From contig JAEYWK010000068.1 of the NCBI GenBank assembly GCA_023431345.1, positions 1-7,549 of the forward strand: a stretch of DNA of 7,549 nt, in the 5' to 3' direction. The notes under the pieces were generated by a model. That model was not told the DNA's origin and did not search any database. It saw only the letters and a list, made by a program, of their open reading frames with translations. Source of the DNA: Pseudomonadota bacterium. GTDB taxonomy: Bacteria > Myxococcota_A > Polyangia > Polyangiales > Polyangiaceae. The position numbers and the translations under genes were made by a program. Shown piece by piece: positions 1 through 6,031 of this stretch; the stretch's first letter is position 1; each line of letters begins with the position of its first letter.

Positions 1-126
1 CCCGAGACCCAACCCGCCGCCTGACCCAGCCCCCGTACTCGTCGCTTCGCTCCGATTCCTGATCGGATGCGCGGAATCCTGATCGGATGCGCCCGGAACG
101 GCTGATCGAATGCAGCGGAATACGCA
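1..126. mobile_element. Partial end of an IS21-type insertion sequence
   Basis: No gene is complete here. Read on the minus strand from base 126 leftward, the sequence starts TGCGTATTCCG and continues with repeated CGCATCCGATCAGG-type units. IS21-family elements typically begin TG, end CA, and carry several short transposase-binding repeats inside each end; that layout is what I see. If right, the element lies to the left of base 126 and its istA/istB genes are outside the window. The flanking run of eight T at 127-134 could be the target site, but the partner end is not visible, so no duplication can be shown. Family assignment is inference from the repeat pattern alone. Confidence 0.45.
54..126. 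repeat. Three imperfect direct repeats plus a partial fourth
   Basis: The core CTGATCGRATGC occurs at 59-70, 79-90 and 102-113. The first two units (54-71 and 74-91) differ only at their second and third bases and are spaced 20 bp apart; the third core is 23 bp further on and has one change (GATCGAATGC). A shortened unit, CGGAATACGCA, closes the array at 116-126. Spacing and position suggest binding sites for a transposase at an element end rather than a gene-regulatory array. Confidence 0.7.
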
Positions 127-335
127 TTTTTTTTCAGTTGAGCAGCGGCTGGAGGCGGCAGCCCGGAGGCAAGCGCAGTGTCCACTGCCTGCCAGAGCTT
201 CAGCGGCGCCCTAACAGTGATCCATTCCCCGGCGCTGATGAGACCGCCGTCATTGGCGCCTAGCGCGATGGGTGCGGCGCGATCGTGACCCAGCGGTCCC
301 GCGGTGCGCCCGCACGTCGCCTCATCGGCGCTACC
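127..335. other. Non-coding or decayed sequence
   Basis: No intact gene is seen in these 209 bases. The minus strand has a long open frame without a start codon, in the same frame as the decayed gene at 336-520 but after its stop codon. It includes the stretches LISAGEWITVRAPLKLWQ and AVDTALASGLPPP. This looks more like old protein-coding sequence than random bases, but I do not recognise the family. A run of eight T at 127-134 marks its boundary with the putative IS21-type end. Confidence 0.35.
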
Positions 336-520
336 TCAGAAGGGCAAGTCGTCGTCAGGGTCGCAGCTGCGCGCGGGGGCCACGGCATCACGTACGGCTA
401 GCCGGTAGCGGCGTAGGGCTTGCTCGAGGGCGGCGGCGCGGCGACAGATGGTGTGGGCCAGCGTGAGGACCGGGCCGTCGTCGCGCGCCCTAGCGAAGTC
501 GTCGGCGAGGGTTGGGTGCT
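336..520 (-). pseudogene. Remnant of a small protein with an SSB-like C-terminal tip
   Basis: This minus-strand frame ends at TGA 336-338 and reads back about 62 codons to the target duplication of the adjacent IS66 element. Third codon positions are overwhelmingly G or C, as expected for real coding sequence in this genome. The visible part is mostly helical and charged (for example LADDFARARDDG and AAALEQALRRYRLAVRD) and finishes with CDPDDDLPF. That tail matches the acidic-hydrophobic tip of bacterial single-stranded-DNA-binding protein (consensus DDDIPF or DDDLPF), which recruits DNA-repair and replication partners. No OB fold or Gly/Gln-rich linker is present in the visible part, so I do not call it SSB. 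No start codon remains: the IS66 insertion lies directly upstream, and when the two flanks are joined the frame has a TGA just before the site. I read it as a 5'-truncated, already decayed gene of unknown function. Confidence 0.45.
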
Positions 521-528
521 CCAGAGTT
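521..528. repeat. Target site duplication of IS66 element 1 (left copy)
   Basis: CCAGAGTT immediately precedes the left inverted repeat and is repeated exactly at 3219-3226, just outside the right inverted repeat. Eight base pairs is the usual target duplication length for the IS66 family, so this fixes the element boundaries. Confidence 0.95.
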
Positions 529-554
529 GTATCCGGAGCGCCGACCCCGTTCTT
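529..554. repeat. Terminal inverted repeat of IS66 element 1, tnpC side
   Basis: Begins GTATCCGGAGCG and ends CCCCGTTCTT reading inward. Aligned to the reverse complement of 3193-3218 it matches at 24 of 26 positions; the differences are at the 8th and 14th bases. Confidence 0.93.
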
Positions 555-605
555 GAAGGGACGGTCACCTGACGCGATAGTCGCGGGGTGACGCAGTCTG
601 CTGGT

Positions 606-2397
606 TCAGCTCGCCGTCGCTTGCTCGGCCGTGTCCGCAAGGATCGGCGGGACGGTGACGTGGCCCAGCTCAGCTTCGAGCTCTTTCGGGTCGAGTCGGG
701 CGCGAGTCTGAGCCCAGTAAGCGGGGGCGAGCTCGAGGAAGCGATCGCGCGGCCAGTAGGGCATGATGCGGATCACGTCGGCGAGGTAGTGCTCGGGATC
801 GAGGCCGTGGAGCTTGCAGCTCGCGATGAGGGAGTAGAGGTTGGCGGCAGCCTCGGCAGTGTCGTCGGAGCCGAAGAAAAGGAAGGCTTTTCGGCCTGTG
901 GCGATGGTCCTGAGCGCATTTTCGCTCAAATTGTTGTCCATGCGCAGGCGCCCGTCGTCGAGGAAACGGCGCAGAGCGCGCTCTTGCCGGTCCGCGTAGC
1001 CGAGTGCCTTTTTGACGAGGCTGCGCACTTGGCTCGAGGGGTCGTCTTGAGCACGGACCCACTCGAAGAATTCGTCGACGAGGGGAGCAAGGACGGTCTT
1101 GCGCTTTTGGAGTCGCGTGGCGGGCGGCAGGTCAACCCAGTCTTGGTCGAGCTGATAGAGGTGGCGAATTCGGAGCAGGCCTTCGCGACCGATAGCGAAG
1201 CCGGAGACGGCTGCCTCCCAGAAGCGCCGCCTGACGTGGCTCCAGCAAGCGACCTCGGTGGGCGCGTCGCTCGTCTCGTCGACCGCGTCGCCGCGGAACA
1301 GCGCGTCGTAGATGGCGTGAGCGTCGGCTTGGATGTAGCCGGAGAAGCCGCGGAACATTTCGCAGACGACGGCGCTGGTGTGCTTGGCCTGGAACTCGAA
1401 GAAGACGTGCTTTTTGTCGGCAAGAACGACAAAAAAGTGTCCCCTGCGACACGGTTGCCGCCTGCCATCTGGAAGTGGCTCCGGGCGGATCGCGATTCCG
1501 GTGGCATCGGTCGAGAGGCAGAAGGCATGCTTTCTGGCGTCGTCCGCGCAGGCGAGCACGATCGCGCCGAGGCACGCGCCAATCTCCTCACTCGAACGGC
1601 TCATCGTGCCGCGGTCGAGCGCGATGCCGTCGGACTCGAGCAGCTCCTCCTGGCGGAAGAACGGAAGCCCGAAGCGGAACTTCTAATAATGACGCGCGCG
1701 AGCATGCTGGGGGCGAGCGCCCGCGGCGGATGAGCAGACGCGGCAGAGGCGCCGTCACGATCGTGAAGCGCGAGCCGTCCTGCTCGATCACGGTTGCGTC
1801 GTCCGGCAGCGGCTCGGCCTTGGCGACCTTGTACTTGGCGCGGGCGATCACGACGCGCACCTCGGAGGGCCGTTGATAGCCGAGCTTGTAGGAGAGCTCC
1901 CAATCGACGAACGTGGCGCCACTGGCCTCGAGCTCGGGGTCACGAATCTCGATGCGACGCTGGGGCAGATGGTCCGCGTGAGCCAGGTTTCTGCGGCCTT
2001 TGGGCGTGGAATTCGCTTTCTTTGGCGGCTTGCCCGACGGTCGCGACCCCACCGGGTCATTGGCCTTCGCAGCGTCGGCCGTTGCGTCGCTGGTGTCGCC
2101 CGCCGCGGCGTCGCTGGCCAGCCTCTTGGCGAGGGCGTCGAGCTTCTGCTTGGTCTTCTCGAACTGCAGCTCGAGCTGCGTGGCATCGACGCGCTCGGCC
2201 TTGGCGATGAAGATGCGGCGGCGCAGCAGCTCGAACTGCTCCATCAACTGGCGGTACGCGCGCCGCAAGTTGTCACGCTCGCCGACGACCCCAGCCAGCC
2301 GCTCGTTGCTGGCAGCAAGCTCGTCGCGCATCCTGGCGACGAGAGCTTCAAGCTCTTGGACGCGCGTGTGAGATGAGTCAGGCTCCGCGACGCTCAC
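606..2397 (-). pseudogene. tnpC: IS66 transposase TnpC, disrupted by two frameshifts
   Basis: TnpC is the DDE transposase of IS66 elements. It is read in three pieces. Piece 1 runs from a GTG start at 2397 to about 1720 (226 residues): a Leu/Glu-rich coiled coil at about residues 12-95, then a Lys/Pro-rich linker. Piece 2 (about 1720-1683) reads ALAPSMLARVII. Piece 3 (1682 to the TGA at 606) opens with KFRFGLPFFRQEELLESDGI and runs through the catalytic domain. Candidate catalytic residues are intact: Asp in STDATGI (codon 1508-1506), Asp in YIQADAHAIYD (1325-1323) and Glu in MDNNLSENALR (923-921). The usual IS66 tail (KLHGLDPEHYLADVI) is also present. Both junctions need one missing base, at a GGG and an AA run. 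The N-terminal piece has no cysteine, so the zinc-finger motif found in many TnpC proteins is absent. GTG is chosen because no ATG lies in frame upstream before a stop. Confidence 0.9.
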
Positions 2398-2408
2398 GTA
2401 GCAACGCT

Positions 2409-2447
2409 CTACCTGAGCACGACCCAGGTTGTCGAGCGAGAAGGTAG
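2409..2447 (-). promoter_or_regulatory. Stem-loop in the tnpB-tnpC gap, overlapping the likely tnpC ribosome site
   Basis: The 60-bp gap between tnpB and tnpC can fold on the minus-strand transcript. An outer stem pairs CTACCT with AGGTAG, and an inner stem pairs GCTCGAC with GTCGTGC (six of seven). The downstream arm AGGTAG is the only purine-rich Shine-Dalgarno-like run before the GTG start of tnpC, 11 bases away, so the fold could limit tnpC translation. The pairing is seen in the sequence; the regulatory effect is inference. Confidence 0.35.
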
Positions 2448-2457
2448 GTTACAGGCG

Positions 2458-2811
2458 TCAGTGCACGCGCCGCGAACGACGCTGGGACTTCGGCGCTTCG
2501 CCGAGATCGACACCGTCAAGCAGCGCGTCGAGCAAGCTCTCGTCGAACTCAACATGCCGCGCGCCGGGCGTCGGCGGCTCGGGCACACGAAAAGTCCCAG
2601 AATCGAGCCTTTTGTAGAACAAACACATCCCTGAGCCGTCGAAGAACAGAATCTTTACGGCGTCACGCCGCTTGCCAAAGTAGATGAACAGGGCGCCGCT
2701 GCGCGCATCGTAGCCGACGCGCTCGAGTGCCGCACCTGCCAACCGATCAAAAGACCAGCGCATGTCGACGGGCTCGAGCGCCACGAACACCTGAACGCCG
2801 CTCGGAATCAT
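2458..2811 (-). CDS. tnpB: IS66 accessory protein TnpB (IS66 Orf2)
   Basis: This 117-residue protein matches the compact IS66 TnpB/Orf2 family in length and pattern: MIPSGVQVFVALEPVDMRWSFDRLAG near the N-terminus (shown in part), a central GALFIYFGKRRDAVKILFFD core, then CLFYKRLDSGTFRVP, which is the hallmark stretch. TnpB is needed for efficient transposition of IS66-type elements, but its biochemical role is not settled. The ATG overlaps the tnpA stop in an ATGA (2811-2808), pointing to translational coupling. The variable C-terminal tail (residues about 80-117) is Asp-rich, then Arg-rich. It appears intact. Confidence 0.93.
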   Translation of the reverse strand: MIPSGVQVFVALEPVDMRWSFDRLAGAALERVGYDARSGALFIYFGKRRDAVKILFFDGSGMCLFYKRLDSGTFRVPEPPTPGARHVEFDESLLDALLDGVDLGEAPKSQRRSRRVH

Positions 2812-3158
2812 CGCAGCGGCTCCAGTGCACGAACGACCTCAACCAGCAGCGCAGCATCGAAGCCCCGCGATAGAGCGATCCGGGCGCCAGACACCTCGAT
2901 CGTGACGCCGCTGCTCGGCACCGCTGCCTTGTCGCGTGACCGCGTCACGGGCATGACTCGCGTCAAGCGGAGCGGTCCGTCGACAGCGACCCCCTTGCCA
3001 TACCGCGTGCCGCCCTCGGCGGTGCGCCGTAGCTCCGCCGCGCGCCACTTCAACGTGGAAGCCTTGAACGGCTGCCCGATGGTGAACTCTTCGGCCGTCT
3101 TGCCGCTCTCCTTCCACTGCCGAATCCGCTCAAGCCACTTCGTGTCGGTCTTGGTCAT
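2808..3158 (-). CDS. tnpA: IS66 accessory protein TnpA
   Basis: At 116 residues this is the first gene of the IS66 operon. The N-terminal half looks like a small helix-turn-helix, DNA-binding domain: WLERIRQWKESGKTAEEF, then GQPFKASTLKWRAAEL, the usual IS66 TnpA pattern of a short helix pair followed by a W-rich turn. The C-terminal half (GVTIEVSGARIALSRGFD, then LLVEVVRALEPL) matches the conserved end of the family. The ATG is 34 bp inside the right inverted repeat, and I see no strong Shine-Dalgarno sequence, so expression may depend on transcription entering from outside or a weak promoter in the end. It overlaps tnpB by four bases. Confidence 0.9.
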   Translation of the reverse strand: MTKTDTKWLERIRQWKESGKTAEEFTIGQPFKASTLKWRAAELRRTAEGGTRYGKGVAVDGPLRLTRVMPVTRSRDKAAVPSSGVTIEVSGARIALSRGFDAALLVEVVRALEPLR

Positions 3159-3192
3159 TACGCCGAGTTTGCCGACTCGCGATCAGGCACGG

Positions 3193-3218
3193 AAGAACGG
3201 GGTCCGCGCTGCGGATAC
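3193..3218. repeat. Terminal inverted repeat of IS66 element 1, tnpA side
   Basis: Reads AAGAACGGGG at its inner end and GCTGCGGATAC at its outer end. Its reverse complement matches 529-554 at 24 of 26 positions. It lies just upstream of tnpA and is followed directly by the right target duplication. Confidence 0.93.
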
Positions 3219-3226
3219 CCAGAGTT
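3219..3226. repeat. Target site duplication of IS66 element 1 (right copy)
   Basis: CCAGAGTT, identical to 521-528 and directly abutting the right inverted repeat. Confidence 0.95.
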
Positions 3227-3271
3227 CATAGCGGCGGAGCTGGAGCGGCGTGATTCCCGGCAATTTCGAGG

Positions 3272-5365
3272 ATGACCACAGCTCCATCGCGGAGTGAATT
3301 TTTTCCGGTCGCCCGCCGTCGTACAGCCATGGCGCAGATGGCTTTTGCAGTCACGGAAGCGGCAGGCGCTGAAAAGTATCACTACTTTTCAGCCCAGGGT
3401 TGTGTGCTTGTCGATGGTCCCCGACGCTGTGTGTTCGTGGGAGGCTTGCTGGTCAGTTCGTACGACGTCACGGACAAGTCCACTCGCAACGCGATCCTGC
3501 TCAAGCTGAGCGAAGACCCGACGGTTCACTTGGGCCGTCTGGTCGAAGCCTTCGAGCTGAGCCGGGAGCAGTTGCGCAAGCTGCAGAAGAAGTACGAAGC
3601 CGGCGGACTCGCCGCTGCGATGGAGATCAAGAAGGGCGGTCGCGAGCGGGTGGTGACACCTGCGCTGCGGCGTAAGCTGTACGAGCTGTTCGACGTCGGA
3701 GCCACGATCGACGTCGCGCATGCCAAGATCAAGGCCAAGATCAGTCGGACCATGGTGGGTCGGACGCGCAAAGCATGGGGGCTGACGCGCGCTCGACCAG
3801 GAGACTCGGAAAGTGTCAGCGCCGCGCTCGCCGCCGAGATGCCTGTAGCGGCCCCAGCGGCACAGCCTGAGCTTGAGCTCACGCTCGTTCTTGCATCGAG
3901 CCCGACCGAGAACTTTGAGCCAGAGTCGCCGGTCGCCCCAGGCAACGACGCAGCGGTTGATGCCGCCGACGAGTTGTTGACATCGCCAAGTCAAGGCCTC
4001 GTCAGTGGCCCATCGCTGCATGATACCAAGGAAGCATCGACCGATCTCATCATCGGTGCGTCGAAGCAATACGTCCAGCATGCCGCCACGTTCATCGTAC
4101 TCGCGCTGCTCCAAGCCTTCGGTCTGTACCGCTGCGCCGAAACGTTCAGGAAGGACGCCGTCGACCAAGGTGAAGTGGATCGCCGTTACCTGGGCAAGAC
4201 AGCGCTGCGGGTCGCGCTCGACGCTGCCGTGATCGCTCTGGTCATCGGCCAGAAATGCATCGAGGGCGTGCGCCGAGTGGCCACGCCGAGCGCCAAGACC
4301 TTGCTGCGGCTGCTTTCTTCGGTGCCTTCCGAGTCCTGGGTGCGCGGTGTTCTCGGTCGCTTCGCCGCCGTGCGAGGGCAACCACTGCACTTGGCCACTT
4401 CCTTCGGCCTCATCGAGCAAGCGCAGCGAGAGCAGGATGCTCGGGCCTGGTTCTACGTCGACAATCACATGCGGCCGTACACCGGCAAACAGGTCGTGCG
4501 CAAAGGCTGGCGTATGCAGGACAAGCGCGTGCTGCCAGGGACCAGCGACTACTGGGTCCACGATCAGGATGGGCGCCCGTTGCTCCGCTTCCCCAGTCCC
4601 TCGCATGAGCCGATGACCGAGCGACTGCGTCCCATCGCGCGTTTGCTGCGCGAGGCGCTCGACCACGCGGGCGCTGCAGCAACGAAAGTCGCGCTCGCGT
4701 TCGATCGCGCTGGCGCGTTCCCGAGCGAGATGGCGGCGCTGCGCAACGCCGGCATCGAGTTCGTCACGTATGAGCGAGGCCCCTACGCTCGACTCCTCAC
4801 GAGGGAGTTCGACCGCGAGCTGATAATCGCTGGTGAGGTCTTTCGCTACTGCGAAAAGCACGACAAGAATCTCGGTCGCGCTCGTGGTCGTGTGCGGCGC
4901 ATCTGCCTGCTCACCCAAGAAGGCGAGCAAGTCAACATCGTCGGCATCTCGGAGGCCGCCGCCGAAGACATGATCAAGGCCCTCTTGGCGCGTTGGGCCA
5001 TGCAAGAAAATCAGTTCAAGTACGGCGTCGAGCGCCTCGGTATCAACCAACTCGACGGACGCGGCGTCAAGCCGGTGCCAAATGACGAGATCATTCCCAA
5101 CCCAGCCCTGCGCCGATTGCTCAACGCTCGTAGTGTCGCGCGCAAGCTCGAAGGTGAAGCCTTGCGACAGCTCGCCCATCTGCCCGGGGGCGACACGAAG
5201 CGCGAGCGGTGGCAGCAGGGTAGCCCATCCGCGAACGGCGTGCGCTTGACGTCGGGCCCGCCACCTAGACTGGCGGCGAGGAGCGATGTCAGATCAAAGC
5301 GAGAAGTCGGGGAGCGCGCGAGCGAAACGTTGGACGGAGGCGGAAGCGCGCGAGGCGCTGCGTGA
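3272..5365 (+). CDS. Large DDE transposase, 3'-truncated and fused to an IS66 end
   Basis: This is a 697-codon frame, of which roughly residues 20-636 look like one protein. An N-terminal region (about 35-65) is followed by a helix-turn-helix-like part (about 75-170, with LVEAFELSREQLRKLQKKYE), an acidic low-complexity linker (about 175-255), hydrophobic helices (about 270-345) and a C-terminal nuclease domain. Likely catalytic residues are Asp397 (FYVDNHMRPYTGK), Asp478 (VALAFDRAGAF) and Glu579 (RWAMQENQFKYG); the last resembles the W-x-x-E-N-x-F-x-Y context of IS4-like transposases. I cannot name the IS family. After about residue 636 the sequence turns into low-complexity Gly/Ser/Arg text where IS66 element 2 begins, so the native C-terminus is missing and the last 60 residues are translated from the IS66 end, out of frame with its tnpA. 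The start may instead be ATG 3329 or 3338; none has a convincing ribosome site. Confidence 0.75.
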   Translation: MTTAPSRSEFFPVARRRTAMAQMAFAVTEAAGAEKYHYFSAQGCVLVDGPRRCVFVGGLLVSSYDVTDKSTRNAILLKLSEDPTVHLGRLVEAFELSREQLRKLQKKYEAGGLAAAMEIKKGGRERVVTPALRRKLYELFDVGATIDVAHAKIKAKISRTMVGRTRKAWGLTRARPGDSESVSAALAAEMPVAAPAAQPELELTLVLASSPTENFEPESPVAPGNDAAVDAADELLTSPSQGLVSGPSLHDTKEASTDLIIGASKQYVQHAATFIVLALLQAFGLYRCAETFRKDAVDQGEVDRRYLGKTALRVALDAAVIALVIGQKCIEGVRRVATPSAKTLLRLLSSVPSESWVRGVLGRFAAVRGQPLHLATSFGLIEQAQREQDARAWFYVDNHMRPYTGKQVVRKGWRMQDKRVLPGTSDYWVHDQDGRPLLRFPSPSHEPMTERLRPIARLLREALDHAGAAATKVALAFDRAGAFPSEMAALRNAGIEFVTYERGPYARLLTREFDRELIIAGEVFRYCEKHDKNLGRARGRVRRICLLTQEGEQVNIVGISEAAAEDMIKALLARWAMQENQFKYGVERLGINQLDGRGVKPVPNDEIIPNPALRRLLNARSVARKLEGEALRQLAHLPGGDTKRERWQQGSPSANGVRLTSGPPPRLAARSDVRSKREVGERASETLDGGGSARGAA
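3368..3393. repeat. Perfect 11-bp stem with 4-base loop in the 5' coding region
   Basis: GCTGAAAAGTA (3368-3378) is followed by TCAC and then its exact reverse complement TACTTTTCAGC (3383-3393). It lies inside the frame of the large transposase at about residues 33-41 (AEKYHYFSA). No T run follows, so it is not a canonical intrinsic terminator. Confidence 0.8.
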
Positions 5366-5618
5366 GTTTCGAGAGTCGGGGCTGAGCGCCACGGCTTTCG
5401 CGACCAAGAAAGGCATTTCACCGACGCGGTTGCCGTACTGGGCGGACCGGCTTGAAAAGCGCCCGACCGATGGCGTCGACTTCGTTGGGGTGCCGTTGCC
5501 GAGCCAGCACGGAGTGGAGGTGGAGCATCAGGGTGTGACGATCCGCGTCGGCTTGCTTGGCGTGGAGGAGCTGGCGCAGCTTGTGGTGGCGATTGCGCGC
5601 CGAGCGCGCGCATGTTGA
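5286..5618 (+). CDS. tnpA: IS66 accessory protein TnpA, element 2
   Basis: This 110-residue protein has the IS66 TnpA layout: a helical DNA-binding N-terminal half (RWTEAEAREALREFRESG, then LSATAFATKKGISPTRLPYW) and a C-terminal half with VEVEHQGVTIRVG and LAQLVVAIARR. The ATG is preceded by GAGGAG (5278-5283), a good ribosome-binding sequence although closely spaced. It starts inside the 3' part of the upstream 697-codon frame, as expected if that frame simply reads into the insertion. Its stop overlaps the tnpB start. It appears intact. Confidence 0.9.
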   Translation: MSDQSEKSGSARAKRWTEAEAREALREFRESGLSATAFATKKGISPTRLPYWADRLEKRPTDGVDFVGVPLPSQHGVEVEHQGVTIRVGLLGVEELAQLVVAIARRARAC

Positions 5619-6004
5619 CACTCCCGCCTGGGGCGCGGCTGCTGCTGGCGACGAGCCGGGTGGATGGGCGCAAGGGGATCAACGGGCTGAGCGCGCTGGT
5701 GCGTTCGCAGTTTTTGATGGACCCGCTGTCGGGGACTTTGTTTGTCTTTTTCACGAAGCGCGCGGACATTGTGCGCGTCCTGTATTGGGATCGCGACGGG
5801 TACGTGCTCACGACAAAACGTTTAGAGCAAGGCCATTTTCGCGTACCTTGGCAGAGTGAGACGGGCCACGTGGCGCTGGAAGCCGCGGAGTTGCTGCTCG
5901 TGCTCGAGGGCCTGGATCTGCGGGGGGCGACGCGGCGAGCGCGTTGGCGACCGAAGTCGCCGCGCCCGGGGGCAGAGAAAAAAGATCACGAGCTGGGAAT
6001 TTAA
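5612..6004 (+). CDS. tnpB: IS66 accessory protein TnpB (IS66 Orf2), element 2
   Basis: This 130-residue protein carries the IS66 TnpB pattern: LLLATSRVDGRKGINGLSAL near the start, the core SGTLFVFFTKRADIVRVLYW at about residues 40-59, and TTKRLEQGHFRVPW, the family hallmark. The C-terminus is longer and more basic than that of the TnpB in element 1 (GATRRARWRPKSPRPGAEKK). The ATG at 5612 overlaps the tnpA stop by seven bases (ATGTTGA), consistent with translational coupling. The tnpC start follows 27 bp after its TAA. It appears intact. Confidence 0.92.
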   Translation: MLTLPPGARLLLATSRVDGRKGINGLSALVRSQFLMDPLSGTLFVFFTKRADIVRVLYWDRDGYVLTTKRLEQGHFRVPWQSETGHVALEAAELLLVLEGLDLRGATRRARWRPKSPRPGAEKKDHELGI

Positions 6005-6031
6005 GTTTACCGAGCGGGGTTGAGACCCGCG

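Larger units (their letters stand above)
529..3218 (-). mobile_element. Complete IS66-family insertion sequence, element 1 (2690 bp)
   Basis: The element is bounded by 26-bp terminal inverted repeats (529-554 and 3193-3218) and by identical 8-bp target duplications. Inside, on the minus strand, are tnpA, tnpB and tnpC in the standard IS66 order; they fill it almost completely, with 34 bp before tnpA and 51 bp after tnpC. The terminal sequence starts GTA, as in many IS66 elements. Because tnpC is broken by two frameshifts, this copy should not make an intact transposase unless the shifts are sequencing errors. It inserted into sequence that was already non-functional. Perfect target duplications and nearly identical ends argue for a fairly recent insertion. 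Confidence 0.95.

Noticed and set aside
54..126. CRISPR array
   Set aside because: Units are about 20 bp with almost no spacer between them and are imperfect; there are no cas genes.
1680..1722. Programmed -1 frameshifting to make TnpC
   Set aside because: Two separate shifts would be needed within 40 bases and neither lies on a typical slippery heptamer; deletions or sequencing errors are simpler.
588..1733. Plus-strand frame of 381 codons
   Set aside because: It lies antisense to the catalytic part of tnpC, whose motifs are clear on the other strand; it has no recognisable domain.
3446..4330. Membrane segments in the large transposase
   Set aside because: The hydrophobic stretches at about residues 60 and 270-330 are short, Ala/Leu-rich and followed by charged helices in a DDE protein; they fit buried helices better than membrane spans.
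3389..5179. Minus-strand frame of 596 codons
   Set aside because: It is antisense to the large transposase and ends with it. Long antisense frames are expected in high-GC coding DNA, and its translation shows no family pattern.
5246..5271. Promoter for tnpA of element 2 (TTGACG and TAGACT)
   Set aside because: The hexamers are only 14 bp apart, too short for a standard sigma-70-type promoter.
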